From: Pyricularia pennisetigena
Lineage: Eukaryota; Ascomycota; Sordariomycetes; Magnaporthales; Pyriculariaceae
Direction: 5' to 3'
Assembly: GCF_004337985.1 (NCBI RefSeq)
Contig: NC_043741.1
Span: 753,920-817,919 of the forward strand
Length of the DNA: 64,000 nt
Shown: positions 23,706 through 32,911 of the stretch, in pieces
Layout of the letters: the number at the start of each line of letters is the position of its first letter
How positions within the stretch are numbered: the stretch's first letter is position 1
The notes under the pieces: generated by a model
Told to the model about the DNA's origin: nothing
Database searches by the model: none
Seen by the model: the letters and a program-made list of their open reading frames with translations, nothing else
Position numbers and translations under genes: made by a program

Positions 23706-24054
23706 GACCCATCAACAGGCTAGACTTCAGTTTAAGTGCTGGAATTGCAGGCAGTCGGTTTTATCTCCCTGCTTAAACCCTCATAATGGGTGATAAATGG
23801 GGTTGGAGTAGGAAAACAAAGAGACGCGATGATATATGTCTGAAGAGTGTCAAGAGGAAGACAAGATCTGTTTTCTGGGCAAAGTATCCCACAAAAAGCC
23901 CTTGTCTCCTGAAATAATTTTTCAGTAGCTGAAGCTTCAAGGTTGTCACGTTTGTGGTGTGTCGGCAAGGCTGGAGACCAACACCAAAACCCGCACACTC
24001 CACAGATTCAACGCTGGATTGGTACCAGCCGGCGACGATGTCCCGGTTACTCAG
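23706..24054. other. Spacer between divergent remnants
   Basis: The Msp1-like fragment and the membrane-protein pseudogene point away from each other here, so any shared promoter would be in this stretch. The plus-strand frame is open back to 23959 without an ATG. Confidence 0.5.
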
Positions 24055-26382
24055 ATGCCGGATCTGTCTTGTACAGTTGACGACATGCTTTGCGCCGACA
24101 GCCCTCCTGCCGACACAAACTCCGAAGACCCGCAATGTGATAATATCAGTGCATATGTAATTACCGAGCACACGGTGCTTTCCGAGACTATATGGCGGAA
24201 CGGGGCGAATCGCTTGTTCCAGCTTCTCCAAAACGCGGAAGAGCCTGTCCAGTTCAAGAACAGGGACTTTTTCAAGGTCGGTAATGAGGCGGGGCACAAG
24301 GCCTTGTCTACACTCGCCGACAAGATATTCCCTGCCATGTCGCTCTGCGTTCTCGATAATGAGTTCATCACAGTGCGCTTCAGTCAGCAGACATACAGCA
24401 GGACGTGGTTGAAAAAGCTGATCATGCAAGCCCATGTCGCGTCCAATACGAATGATGGCAGCAAGCCGTTGAACCTGGACGCATATGAGTGAGAGCAGAC
24501 CGCCACATTTGACCTTTTTGACTACATCTCTGTCGTTCTCGCCAGGCTCATAACTCAGACTGGTGCTGGAAATCACTGGCAAGCGTCGGTCCTGTGCGCA
24601 TTGGTGAACCGAGTGGCCAAGATTAAAATCATGTTACCATACCTTGCTGAGAATGCCAATCTGGCCGCGAAGGGAGGCGAGTCGGTACTAGAGAACAGTC
24701 GCGACGCTAGAGATGTCAGTTCGGGCATGATCGAAGAGGAGGAGGAGTGTGAAGAGGTCCTCAGAATGATTGCGGCCGAGACAAGAGACGGTCTCACATC
24801 GTTCCAAAGCGCCCAGGTCGCATCATACTGCGTCAACCAAAGCAAAGTTCGTTCTGGACTGGATATTTTGATGAGGCCCATCATCATGCCGTTACGGTAT
24901 CTGGATAGGTCTGGGCTTGGCCATGCAACATATGAGATTTCTGGACTCATTTGTGAGACGGGTTTCCAGGGCTTCAAGGTCTGTCCCCTACCAATCCTTT
25001 TTCAGTGCCAGCAAAGCCGGTAATGCTGACTGTCGACGCCGTATAGACGCTTCTGTATCAAAATCGTGAATTTGAGTACTCGGCAACCTCAAATCTGGAC
25101 AACCTCAAGGCGGCGGATCCAGCGTCCCGGATGCTAAACCAGACCATCAGGCAGATGAAGAGTCTCCATCAAGGGGGCGACCCATCCGATCTAGTCGGAG
25201 GTCGTGATGTCAGGACCTTCATCGAGTGGACATACAGTGGCGCAACCACAGGCCATATCGGTGATGCCCCCGCACGCAACGACAAGAAGCTCGAATGGTT
25301 GGACTTGGAGTATATGAACGAAACCATAACTGTCGTGGTCCCATTGGTAAAAAAAAAACGACGGATCCGAAAATGGTCTCTGAGCTTAATAGCTTCAGGG
25401 ACATCGTGGTCCTCAGCAAGGAGGATCATGATCCCGTTTGTGAGCGCGAGGACTCGGACTTTGCCGCCTTCTTCCGAATATACACGGACACTTTCGATGA
25501 CGAAGTCGGTTATCAAAGTACATTGCGCCTCAAAACGGCCCTTGACAATGGCTACTTTGAGCGCTGCCGCCTAATCGACCCCGAAGCTAGAAACAATAGC
25601 TGCAGCGAGCATATTTTTGACTTGAGAGCAAAGATAATGGAGCATGAATGGGTCATGTACGAGATCTCGGTAGCCGTACGTTGCCCACGCTATGTCTTGT
25701 CGGTAATGGCTTTTGTGGTAATGCTCGGTGCTGGAGGTCTCGTGATCGGATTCACCATCGCCTACCACATCGAGGCGGTTGATCCGTCCCAAATTGCTTC
25801 ATACGCGTGGCTCTTTTCTGCATTCATCATTTTGGTATGCAAGAGCATCCTCGTGCGAGAATGGTCTTGTGCAGATTTTCTGAGATGTCGAGTGCGGTGC
25901 CGATCCGTATCGGAGCTTGAAGCGGTGACGGGTTTCCCAGGCCAGATGATAATCGCGAAGCTACTGCACGAGGAGAGTAGTGGTGGGACCCTGTCGACAC
26001 GCGGACCGTACAATTCTGTTTTCCTTCGTCGGAATAACGAGGGCTTCTCGATTGATCAGACCATCAGCACCTCGACCATGTTGATGAGCGGATGACGCCT
26101 TTGAAGATCATCACGCCCAGGGGCTATGCGCTGGTTTGCCTGGACTCGATACACAAAACTAGACTCCATGTGATTGAACACCAGGCAGATCCCAGAGAGC
26201 AGTATCTCGTATGTGAGGATGTCAGTCGGAAGCAGAGGAGAGCTAGGGAAGGCGATGGAGTTGCCGAAAAATTAAAGAGTACAAAGTTGCAACTTTTCTT
26301 GTCCAGAGATGTCAAGTTGAAGCGGGTGCTGGGTATTTACGATGCGGGGAATATGTTGTGTTTGTCTAGGGATCAAAAATAA
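24055..26382 (+). pseudogene. Hypothetical two-TM fungal membrane protein, disabled
   Basis: A long plus-strand coding region with clear protein character but several breaks. Frame 1 runs from the ATG at 24055 through an in-frame TGA at 24490-24492 and continues in the same frame. An intron at 24979-25046 (GTCTGT...TGCTGAC...ATAG) leads to frame 3. At the A10 run 25349-25358 the frame must shift to continue (one A too few), and again near 26088 before the last block (ITPRGYALVCLDSIHKTRLH) that ends at 26382. The assembled product would have a charged helical N-terminal half, an acidic EEEEECEE patch and two adjacent membrane spans (about 25680-25850) followed by a basic Arg/Cys segment and SELEAVTGFPGQMIIAKLLH. 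I do not recognise a named domain. The homopolymer shift alone could be a sequencing error; the other two are less easily explained so. Confidence 0.7.
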
Positions 26383-26749
26383 ACTTTCACAAAAGGACAG
26401 CCTCATGTTTGTGCATTGAAGGATCAAATGAGCAACCATAGCAGACAAGTAAGCCGAGATTGTGCGATATTTTGTACCCACCTACCAACCTGCCTACCTA
26501 CCTTCCCTACGACGGTTGATGATGCGTTCCCGACTTGGAAAGTATTCGACCCAAGCAAGCGAAAGGAAGGGTCGAGCAAGGGTCGAGGAAAGCGAAACTG
26601 ATATAGGACCAACCCTAACCCCGATACTCAACCGAAGAATCATTACAGTCGACAAAACACTCACCATGTTCCAGGGTGAATCTGTCAAAGGAAGGCCAGC
26701 GTTGTTGTTCTCCATATGACAAAGAGTTCATATCATACAAGATCAAAAT
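26383..26749. other. Convergent spacer at the right edge of the decay island
   Basis: 3' flanks of the membrane-protein pseudogene and the sucrose-type transporter. It contains a CCCTAACCCC telobox-like motif at 26613-26622. No coding signal. Confidence 0.6.
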
Positions 26750-28769
26750 CTACAAATACCTTAACCGCCTCGTGGCATAAGCCGCTCCCACGGCACTGAT
26801 AGCCCCTATAAACAGACAAATTCCGATAGCGTTTGGCCCGTCACTCGGCGCCTGCGGCAACTCCTCGCCCCCGCCCCCGCCACCATGTGAGAGCTCAGGG
26901 CTTTTGCCCGGTTCCAGGATGGCAAACACGACCGCGCTGATGAAGGTCCCGATGAACTGCGGCAGCGTCGTATATATATTCAGTATCCCGAAATAGATAC
27001 CGCTGAGCTCGCCACCTCCACCACCGCCGCCTCTGCTTGCATTACCATCTTCAAGAAGAGCCGCCTGTGGGGCAGACCCGGGCGCCGCAGCCGCGGCAAC
27101 AACCTCGGTCTCCTCGCCGTTGACCCTGATGACGGGCGTGAGCAGCTCCACGGCGGATGACGTGCTCAAGCGCCGATAAGGCTGGGCGCCGCTGCCGTGC
27201 GTCATGCGGTTGACCTCGACGCCCATGAGCGCCGTGGGCGCCCACATGGAGATGGTCCAGGGGATGCCGCACAGGGCGACCAGGATCGTGGCGAAGCGGA
27301 AGGACGACGCCAGCGGCGCCATGAACATGGCAAAGGCAAACATGATGTATCCAAACGTCCAGACCGTGAGCAGGTCCGGTTTGAGGTGGTTGAGTTGGCC
27401 TATCGAGCGAACGGCATCTGGGAACCACGAGCGCAGGAACCTCTGTGACCAGGACGCCTGTGATGTGGCAGGTATGCCCTCGTCGTCTTCGTCGTCGTCG
27501 TTCTCTGGACTGCGAACCAAGGGCGGAATAAGCCATGCGCCCAGGAACGTGATGATAGAGTACACCGTCAGTGCGTAGCTGCCAATGCGGCCCATCTCGC
27601 CCAGTGCATCGCTGCTACTCTTGGCATCGGCAGGAACGTCATAGCGGAAGTACGTCTCACCCACCCAGGTGCTGCTCTAAAGTGTCAAACCCAATGCTCG
27701 GTCAGCCACTGTTCTTTCACCAAAGGAACCCCCACAGGGAATCAAACGCAGAACTCACATAGATCAAAAACGGATACCACCCAATCCACGACCAAAACAC
27801 AGCCCAGCAGATCGCCTGTATCCTCACCGGTAGGGTCACCAGCGTGCTCCATATCTGCCTCGGGACCTTGAACCTCTGTTTACTGCTCACCGAGCCCTTG
27901 GGCTCAGGCGCCGGCGCTACTAGCACGCGTTCTGACACGGCCCAGCACGTGAGGGTAGAGAAGAAGAGTATGCCCGTGGCAGCGATGAGGGTGAGCTGCT
28001 TGAACTGCGTCTCGCCGAGAGTCGTGCCCAGCAGCGCGACCAGGTCGATGGCGCCCGCTCCGTAGCCAAGTATGTGGCCGATGGCGCTCATGCGGCTCCC
28101 CCACGCAGCGCCGTCCTGCTGTTTATGTATGGGCAGCGTGTCGACGATGAGGGACCGCGAGCACGACATGACGGCGTTGATGGCAAAATCGGTCGTGTAC
28201 AGAGCGAGCACGGCCAGGACGATGGTCAGGAAACCCGTAAGGCCAGTGTTTTCGGGGTGGTCTCTCCTGACGGCGGTGGCTGCTTCTGCTGCGGCTGCCG
28301 CCGAGCTAGGGATGAAGAAAGATACGATATCACGCGTGAAGCCTAGCGTGAGTAGGCTCATGGCTACAATGACTGAGCATATCATTATGAAGGGTCGTCG
28401 CCGGCCCCATTTTGAGGTCCATGTATCCGATATTACACCGATCACGGGCTGAACTATCAGACCAGACAAGGGACCAGCAATCCAGACCAGGGATGTCTGG
28501 CCTTTCGTAAGGCCCAATGAGAGAAGATAAGGGGTGCAGTCTGATTTCCGTGAGGTTCAAAGTCAGCGCAAGCCATTTCCTTGTACCGCAACACCGTCGC
28601 TCACTCCTGGGCGATTGGAAAACGAGTGGGGAATAAAGGCTATCGTCAACCTACAAGTCATCTCCACGCCCCAAGTGAACGTCACCCCGACAGCGTTGCA
28701 TGTCAGCAGCACCATGCGCATCGTGTCAGAGCCGCCCTTGATGGCGGCCCTGCCTGACCAAGTAGCCAT
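26750..28769 (-). CDS. SLC45/sucrose-transporter-like MFS permease (GPH type)
   Basis: Three exons, 28769-28655, 28540-27759 and 27676-26750, with introns 28541-28654 (114 nt) and 27677-27758 (82 nt), give 607 residues. Splicing yields the family block TFTWGVEMTYCTPYLLSLGL and then SLVWIAGPLSGLIVQPVIGV, the signature of fungal/plant sucrose and maltose H+ symporters (S. pombe Sut1, animal SLC45). The loop KWGRRRPFI is the MFS motif A. About 12 hydrophobic segments are visible. The central loop contains an acidic run (NDDDEDDEG), and late loops hold two Gly homopolymer stretches, in the region before IYFGILNIYTTLPQF. It likely sits in the plasma membrane and imports an alpha-glucoside such as sucrose or maltose; the substrate is inferred. 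The ATG at 28769 precedes WSGRAAIKGGSDTMRM, which fits family N termini. Confidence 0.85.
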
Positions 28770-29550
28770 ATCTGCGCGTGTGTCGTCGGCGGACCGAAAA
28801 GACGAGTATATTGAAGATGTTATCCAACTCTTGATGCTCAGCGCTCACCCAATCCGAAACACCTTCTCCTGCTGCGGCGCAATGCCAATATCGGACCTCG
28901 AGTGTGCTTGCCGTCGTCGTGATCCACGGTCGATGGTTTTTGTTGTGCAATTGTAGGTGGTATGTGCCTGGTTTTCGCTGTACTGGGAGTAGACGAGAGC
29001 CAGCAGCGACCGTATCCTTGTCGCGTTCGCCGCCCTTGTCGTAAGCTCCTCTTCGTACAACAAAGCCAGACGGAAGCTGGCGTTACAGGCTAAGACATAA
29101 TCCAGCCCACTTTTTTGGTCCTGTTTTGGTTCAGCTCAACTTCGTATATCGCAGGCGCCAGGAGTTTATCGAGGAAATTGACAGATTGCAGTCCTTTACA
29201 TGGTTGGTGTACCTATAACAGTTTGGCGCTTTGCATGAAAAAGGACCAAGGCGGAAAATGGCAAGGTTGGCGGGATGTGTCAGAAGAAAGGGCAAAAGAG
29301 ACCAAAACAAGAAACGAGCCCATTAGGGGATCGTGTAATCTCAACCCAATAGCTTCAACAAGGGGAAAACGCCACAGGTCCTGAAAGGTATGGTAAGCTT
29401 ACCGGCAGTCCCCTGAAGAATGTTTAGCGGGCATCTCGGTCTATTCGAGTTGCCCGTCTAAGCCATCCTGCGGTATCCGGCGTCAGGAATACTACGCCAG
29501 ACAGGGGCCTGCCCTGCAGCGCGCGAATTGGCAGCAAGGCTGAGTGACAG

Positions 29551-29592
29551 GTTGCGGTTGCGGTTGCGGTTGCAGTTGCAGTTGCAGTTGCA
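29551..29592. repeat. Hexanucleotide tandem repeat (GTTGCG)3(GTTGCA)4
   Basis: Seven perfect-length 6-bp units: three GTTGCG then four GTTGCA, in noncoding DNA. Confidence 0.95.
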
Positions 29593-29735
29593 GTGCTGTT
29601 TTGGGACATTGGCGGATAACTGTTAATACTGCAAGAACAATAATGACAAATCCGACGATTTTGTGACATAATTTTGATAATTTACTCAATTGCGACAAAA
29701 GAGCGACCAAGAGTAAAGTTTTCAGTGGTCGGGGC

Positions 29736-29763
29736 AAAAAAAAAAAAAAAAAAAAAAAAAAAA
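29736..29763. repeat. A28 homopolymer
   Basis: Twenty-eight consecutive A, about 40 bases downstream of the U6 B box in U6 orientation. Confidence 0.95.
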
Positions 29764-29803
29764 GGAAATCGAAGAAAAAAAGAAGAAGATTATGACCACA
29801 GCT

Positions 29804-29814
29804 CGGCTCGAACC
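29804..29814 (-). promoter_or_regulatory. Pol III B-box-like element downstream of U6
   Basis: On the minus strand the sequence reads GGTTCGAGCCG, close to the B-box consensus GGTTCGANNCC used by TFIIIC. It begins nine bases after the U6 terminator T run. Yeast SNR6 also has a B block downstream of its terminator, though farther away. Confidence 0.6.
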
Positions 29815-29822
29815 AAAACGCC

Positions 29823-29829
29823 AAAAAAA
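29823..29829 (-). terminator. Pol III terminator of U6 (T7)
   Basis: Seven T on the minus strand directly after the U6 3' sequence GAAGCTCAACA; a T run of this length is a standard RNA polymerase III stop. Confidence 0.85.
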
Positions 29830-29930
29830 TGTTGAGCTTCTCTTTGATTGAGCGTGTCATCCTTAGTGCAGGGGCCATGCTAATCTTCTCTGTATCGTTT
29901 CAAATTGACCAAATGCCCGAAGGCGAAAGA
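29823..29930 (-). ncRNA. U6: U6 spliceosomal snRNA
   Basis: The minus strand carries the near-invariant U6 core: TTTGGTCAATTTGAAACGAT, then ACAGAGA (pairs with the 5' splice site), GATTAGCATGGCCCCTGC (with the catalytic AGC triad), AAGGATGACACG (internal stem-loop), and a 3' tail ending CTCAACA before a T7 terminator. A 5' hairpin GCC-TTCG-GGC with a UUCG tetraloop precedes the core. The gene is uninterrupted, unlike the intron-bearing U6 of S. pombe. The exact 5' end is uncertain by several bases. The gene lies in the spacer between two sugar-transporter genes and is read in the same direction as both. Splicing partner PRP5 is coded 3 kb away, which is probably chance. Confidence 0.95.
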
Positions 29931-29947
29931 AGATCCAAACAAACTGG

Positions 29948-29955
29948 CTTATGTA
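29948..29955 (-). promoter_or_regulatory. TATA-like element of U6
   Basis: Minus strand TACATAAG, about 20-25 bases upstream of the likely U6 start, where a Pol III TATA box is expected. Weak match. Confidence 0.4.
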
Positions 29956-30243
29956 CCCTTAGCAGTTGTTCCCCTCTCCCTCAGCAAGCTTTCCCACTGC
30001 ACAGGCCTTTGACAGCACAGGCTTTCTTCCTGATCCTTTCAACTGACGATCGCTAACCTGTCCCCCCAACCCTTCCAGGTACAAATGGTTTTCCATCCTT
30101 GGACAGTGCGTATTGCAATATAGTCCCCTAGACCGGACACAACATTAGTCCCCTTGAACTTCCAAGATGGTGTTCACAAAGTGGAATGGCTTGCTGCTGT
30201 AAACCAATGGATGACCCGACGAAAACTCTCATCTCGCCACGCT

Positions 30244-32021
30244 TCAAGCCATAGCATCTCGTTCACCCGCCAGCATCGGCGGCGTCACATATTCCGACAT
30301 TGCATGCCCACCGTTTGTGTTATCGTTGTTATCGTTGTCGCGTAGGTCCAACGGCCTGAGCCTCAACCTCGTCTTGTCCGCCACGCCGCGCGCATTCTCA
30401 ATCTCTGTCCTGCGCTCGGCCTTTCTGCTCATGTACAGCTCGTCGATTCGCTCCAGCTGCGTCCCCTTGGTCTCGATCATGTAGACGTACATGATGGCCG
30501 AGCCGAGCATGGTGCAGATGCCAAAGAAGAGGTACGTCCCGCCGACCGAGGCTGACAGCAGGATGGGCGTGACGAGGGCGATGGCGAAATTGCCGGCCTG
30601 TGTGTGCGTGCGTCGCAAGAGACAGAAACCGTCAGCGCATTTTCTGGGAAAGATGGATAGTATTGAGAATGGTAAAGCGGTAATTTTGGCATCCTTGGAA
30701 CCATAAAAGAAACTCACCCAATTACCGCTCTGCGCCAACGCCATGGCACTGCTCCTCGTCCCCGTCGGCAGGCTCTCCGACACGCCGATGCGCATGCAGA
30801 CGGCCCAGGTGACGCTGTAGGTGACGGCGAAAAGGTAAATCATCACAATGACCACCCACCTGCCTCCCCCGGCATCGCCCTGTCCGGCAAAGTACAGCGC
30901 CGCCATGAGCAGCATCTCAACGGCGATGGCGACGCCTCCCCACATGGTCGCCGTGCGCCTGCCCCAGTGGTCCGCCAGCAGCGTGGCCGGTATGGTCGAG
31001 ACCATGATGCAGACGGCCGAGATGCCCGAGGCCAGGAAAGAAGTCTCGGCCTCGGCGAATCCAGCCGACTCGAAGAGCTTTGGCGCGTAAAAGAGCACGC
31101 CGTCGATGCCGCTGAACTGCTGCACCGTGAGTACGAAGCACGCAAAGACGGACCGCCCGCGGTACGGCCCCGAGAAGGCGAGCCGGAAACCCCTGAAAGT
31201 CTGCGACATGGCGCCCATGAGGGTCAGTGCCCCTGGGCCGGCCGCCACCCCGCCCGCGTCTGCCGCGCTCTTGTCCGGCCCAAACGCCTCCAGCCCGAGC
31301 TTCTCGCTGATCCGCCGCGCCTCGTCAACCCTGCCGCGGATCGACAGCCACCTGGGCGACGGCGGCTGCGTCCACACGGCCCCGCCCAGCACGACCCCGA
31401 GCCCCGCCACGACGTACGGCGGCGTGCGCCACGTCCACTGGCTTTCCGGATCCAGGTCGGCCACCAGGGCGTAGCACATGAAGAAGCCTATGACGAGACC
31501 CAGCGTGAGGAAGAACTGCGCCATGGCGGCTCTGACCCCGCGGCCGCGCGGGGGTGAGACCTCGACAATGTAGACGGACACGTTGCTCATAAACAGGCCC
31601 AAACCCATGCCACAAATCACGCGCGCAACCACCACCATGGCCAGGTTAACCGAAAAGCCCCAGATCAGCATCCCGACCGCGTGGACTAGCGCACCGGCCG
31701 TGACGAGCGTCTCGCGCCCAAAGTAGTCCGACAGTCCGCCTGCAAAGGCCGCGATGATGCCGCCGGGGAGGAGGTGGCAGGCTACGATGAGGCCGTGTAT
31801 CGTCGGGCTGAAGTTGCCGAAGCGGTTGGTGAAGGCCGGCATGGCGGTAATGGGGCCTATGATGCCCGTGTCGAGACTGCGAGGCGTCAGTTTGTCAGCG
31901 GCGTGTCATGATGCGTTGGCACACGTGGCCTGCTTGCCTACCCGAATAGCATGGTGACGAGCGAGGACCAGAGGCACGCCCACACGTAGCCCTGCCACTT
32001 CCAAGGAGCCGTTATAGCCAT
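30244..32021 (-). CDS. Sugar-porter family MFS transporter
   Basis: Three exons, 32021-31942, 31876-30718 and 30597-30244, with introns 31877-31941 (65 nt) and 30598-30717 (120 nt), give 530 residues. The first exon codes MAITAPWKWQGYVWACLWSS and the start of TM1; splicing gives MLFGLDTGIIGPITAM. Sugar-porter signatures follow: GGLSDYFGRE and LADHWGRRTAT (motif A repeats), PPSPRWLSIRGRVDEARR after TM6, VQQFSGIDGVLFYAPKLF in TM7, and ETKGTQLERIDELY after TM12. Twelve hydrophobic segments fit. Such proteins import hexoses, pentoses, quinate or disaccharides at the plasma membrane; the substrate cannot be told from the sequence. The gene is next to another sugar transporter on the same strand, with U6 between them. 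Confidence 0.88.
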
Positions 32022-32911
32022 GATTGGTGAACGGTGGCGGGGTTTAAGAAGACAATGTTTGCTGTGTCTCTAGGAGGCGAAACTCAGACAGATTCAGTGT
32101 GCATGGATAGATGGATGAGGGGTAAGTAAGTACAACACAATCCAAGCGAGCACACTTTGCGCCAGCCCAACAGTAGTAGAGTGTTTTTACAGAAAATAAA
32201 AATAAAAATATTGGAGATAATCAAAGCGATATTTCCTCTATCACTTAACACTAGAAAGGCTGATTTCCAGCCTCGCTGGAAGGACACACTCAATCCACAT
32301 CCTGACGAGGTGAGCTGATGGGTAGATAATAAATATGCAGGAAAAACAAAGGGTCTGTCAGTGTACGACATGTAGACTGGAAACTGACACGGTCATGGAG
32401 GGGGTGAAATTTTGTTTTTCTTTTTCTTCATTTTTGGTGCGAGTGGAGGAGGGGCGAACTACACCCGATTGCGGGCCTGGAGTTGCCCAGTTGGGTAGCT
32501 CCGGTAGCACGCCGGCCTCTTCCGAGTGGGGATCATGCTGGTGTTATCGCCGGCGGAAAAAAAAAAAGGGAGGGTAGAACGCAACATGCAACATGGGGGT
32601 CCAGAATTAGTGCTGACCTATGGCTGATCTGGCAATCCACAATTACATATTAAACAAGTGTAGTTGTAGCTTGGCAAGATCAAATTATATCATGGAAATA
32701 AGCGGTCGGTAGCTTCCGTCGGCACATTCTTTGTAGAAAACTCCACCTGTCGGCTCATCGTCAATTCATCCCTGCAAAAGAAACTGAATGACGAGACAAT
32801 GAGACCATATATGTATACATTCAAGTAAGCTAAAAAGGTAGGTGCACCAACAAATATACACCGTGCAAGCGGTGATCCAACCCTTCCCTCCAAATAAAAC
32901 CAACATCCCCC
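32022..32911. other. Intergenic region between sugar transporter and PRP5
   Basis: Promoter of the sugar porter at left and 3' flank of PRP5 at right. It contains an isolated GC-rich island at about 32450-32571 with tRNA-like features (separate entry). No coding signal. Confidence 0.55.
32486..32572 (+). other. Possible tRNA-derived relic with an A-rich tail
   Basis: A GC-rich patch in an AT-rich spacer reads TAGCTCCGGTAGCACGCCGG followed by CCTCTTCCGAGTGGGG, which recalls the D-arm and anticodon arm of a tRNA, and ends in 11 A. No B box or T-arm is present and no acceptor stem closes. It may be a tRNA-derived SINE fragment or chance. Confidence 0.2.

Larger units (their letters stand above)
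28770..29803. other. Intergenic region upstream of the sucrose-type transporter
   Basis: Promoter of the transporter on its left side. It contains a hexamer repeat (29551-29592) and A28 (29736-29763). No coding signal recognised. Confidence 0.55.

Noticed and set aside
23773..24582. 269-codon minus-strand frame across the start of the membrane-protein pseudogene
   Set aside because: The plus-strand frame is longer, continues past an intron with good splice signals and shows two membrane spans later; the minus frame does not connect to anything.
25348..25393. 46-nt intron starting at the A10 run of the membrane-protein pseudogene
   Set aside because: A GT...AG pair exists, but removing it leaves the wrong frame for the downstream protein-like sequence.
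29736..29763. A28 tract as the tail of a retroposed U6 copy
   Set aside because: It lies beyond the T7 terminator and B box and is separated from U6 by unrelated sequence; U6 itself looks like a functional gene with a promoter.
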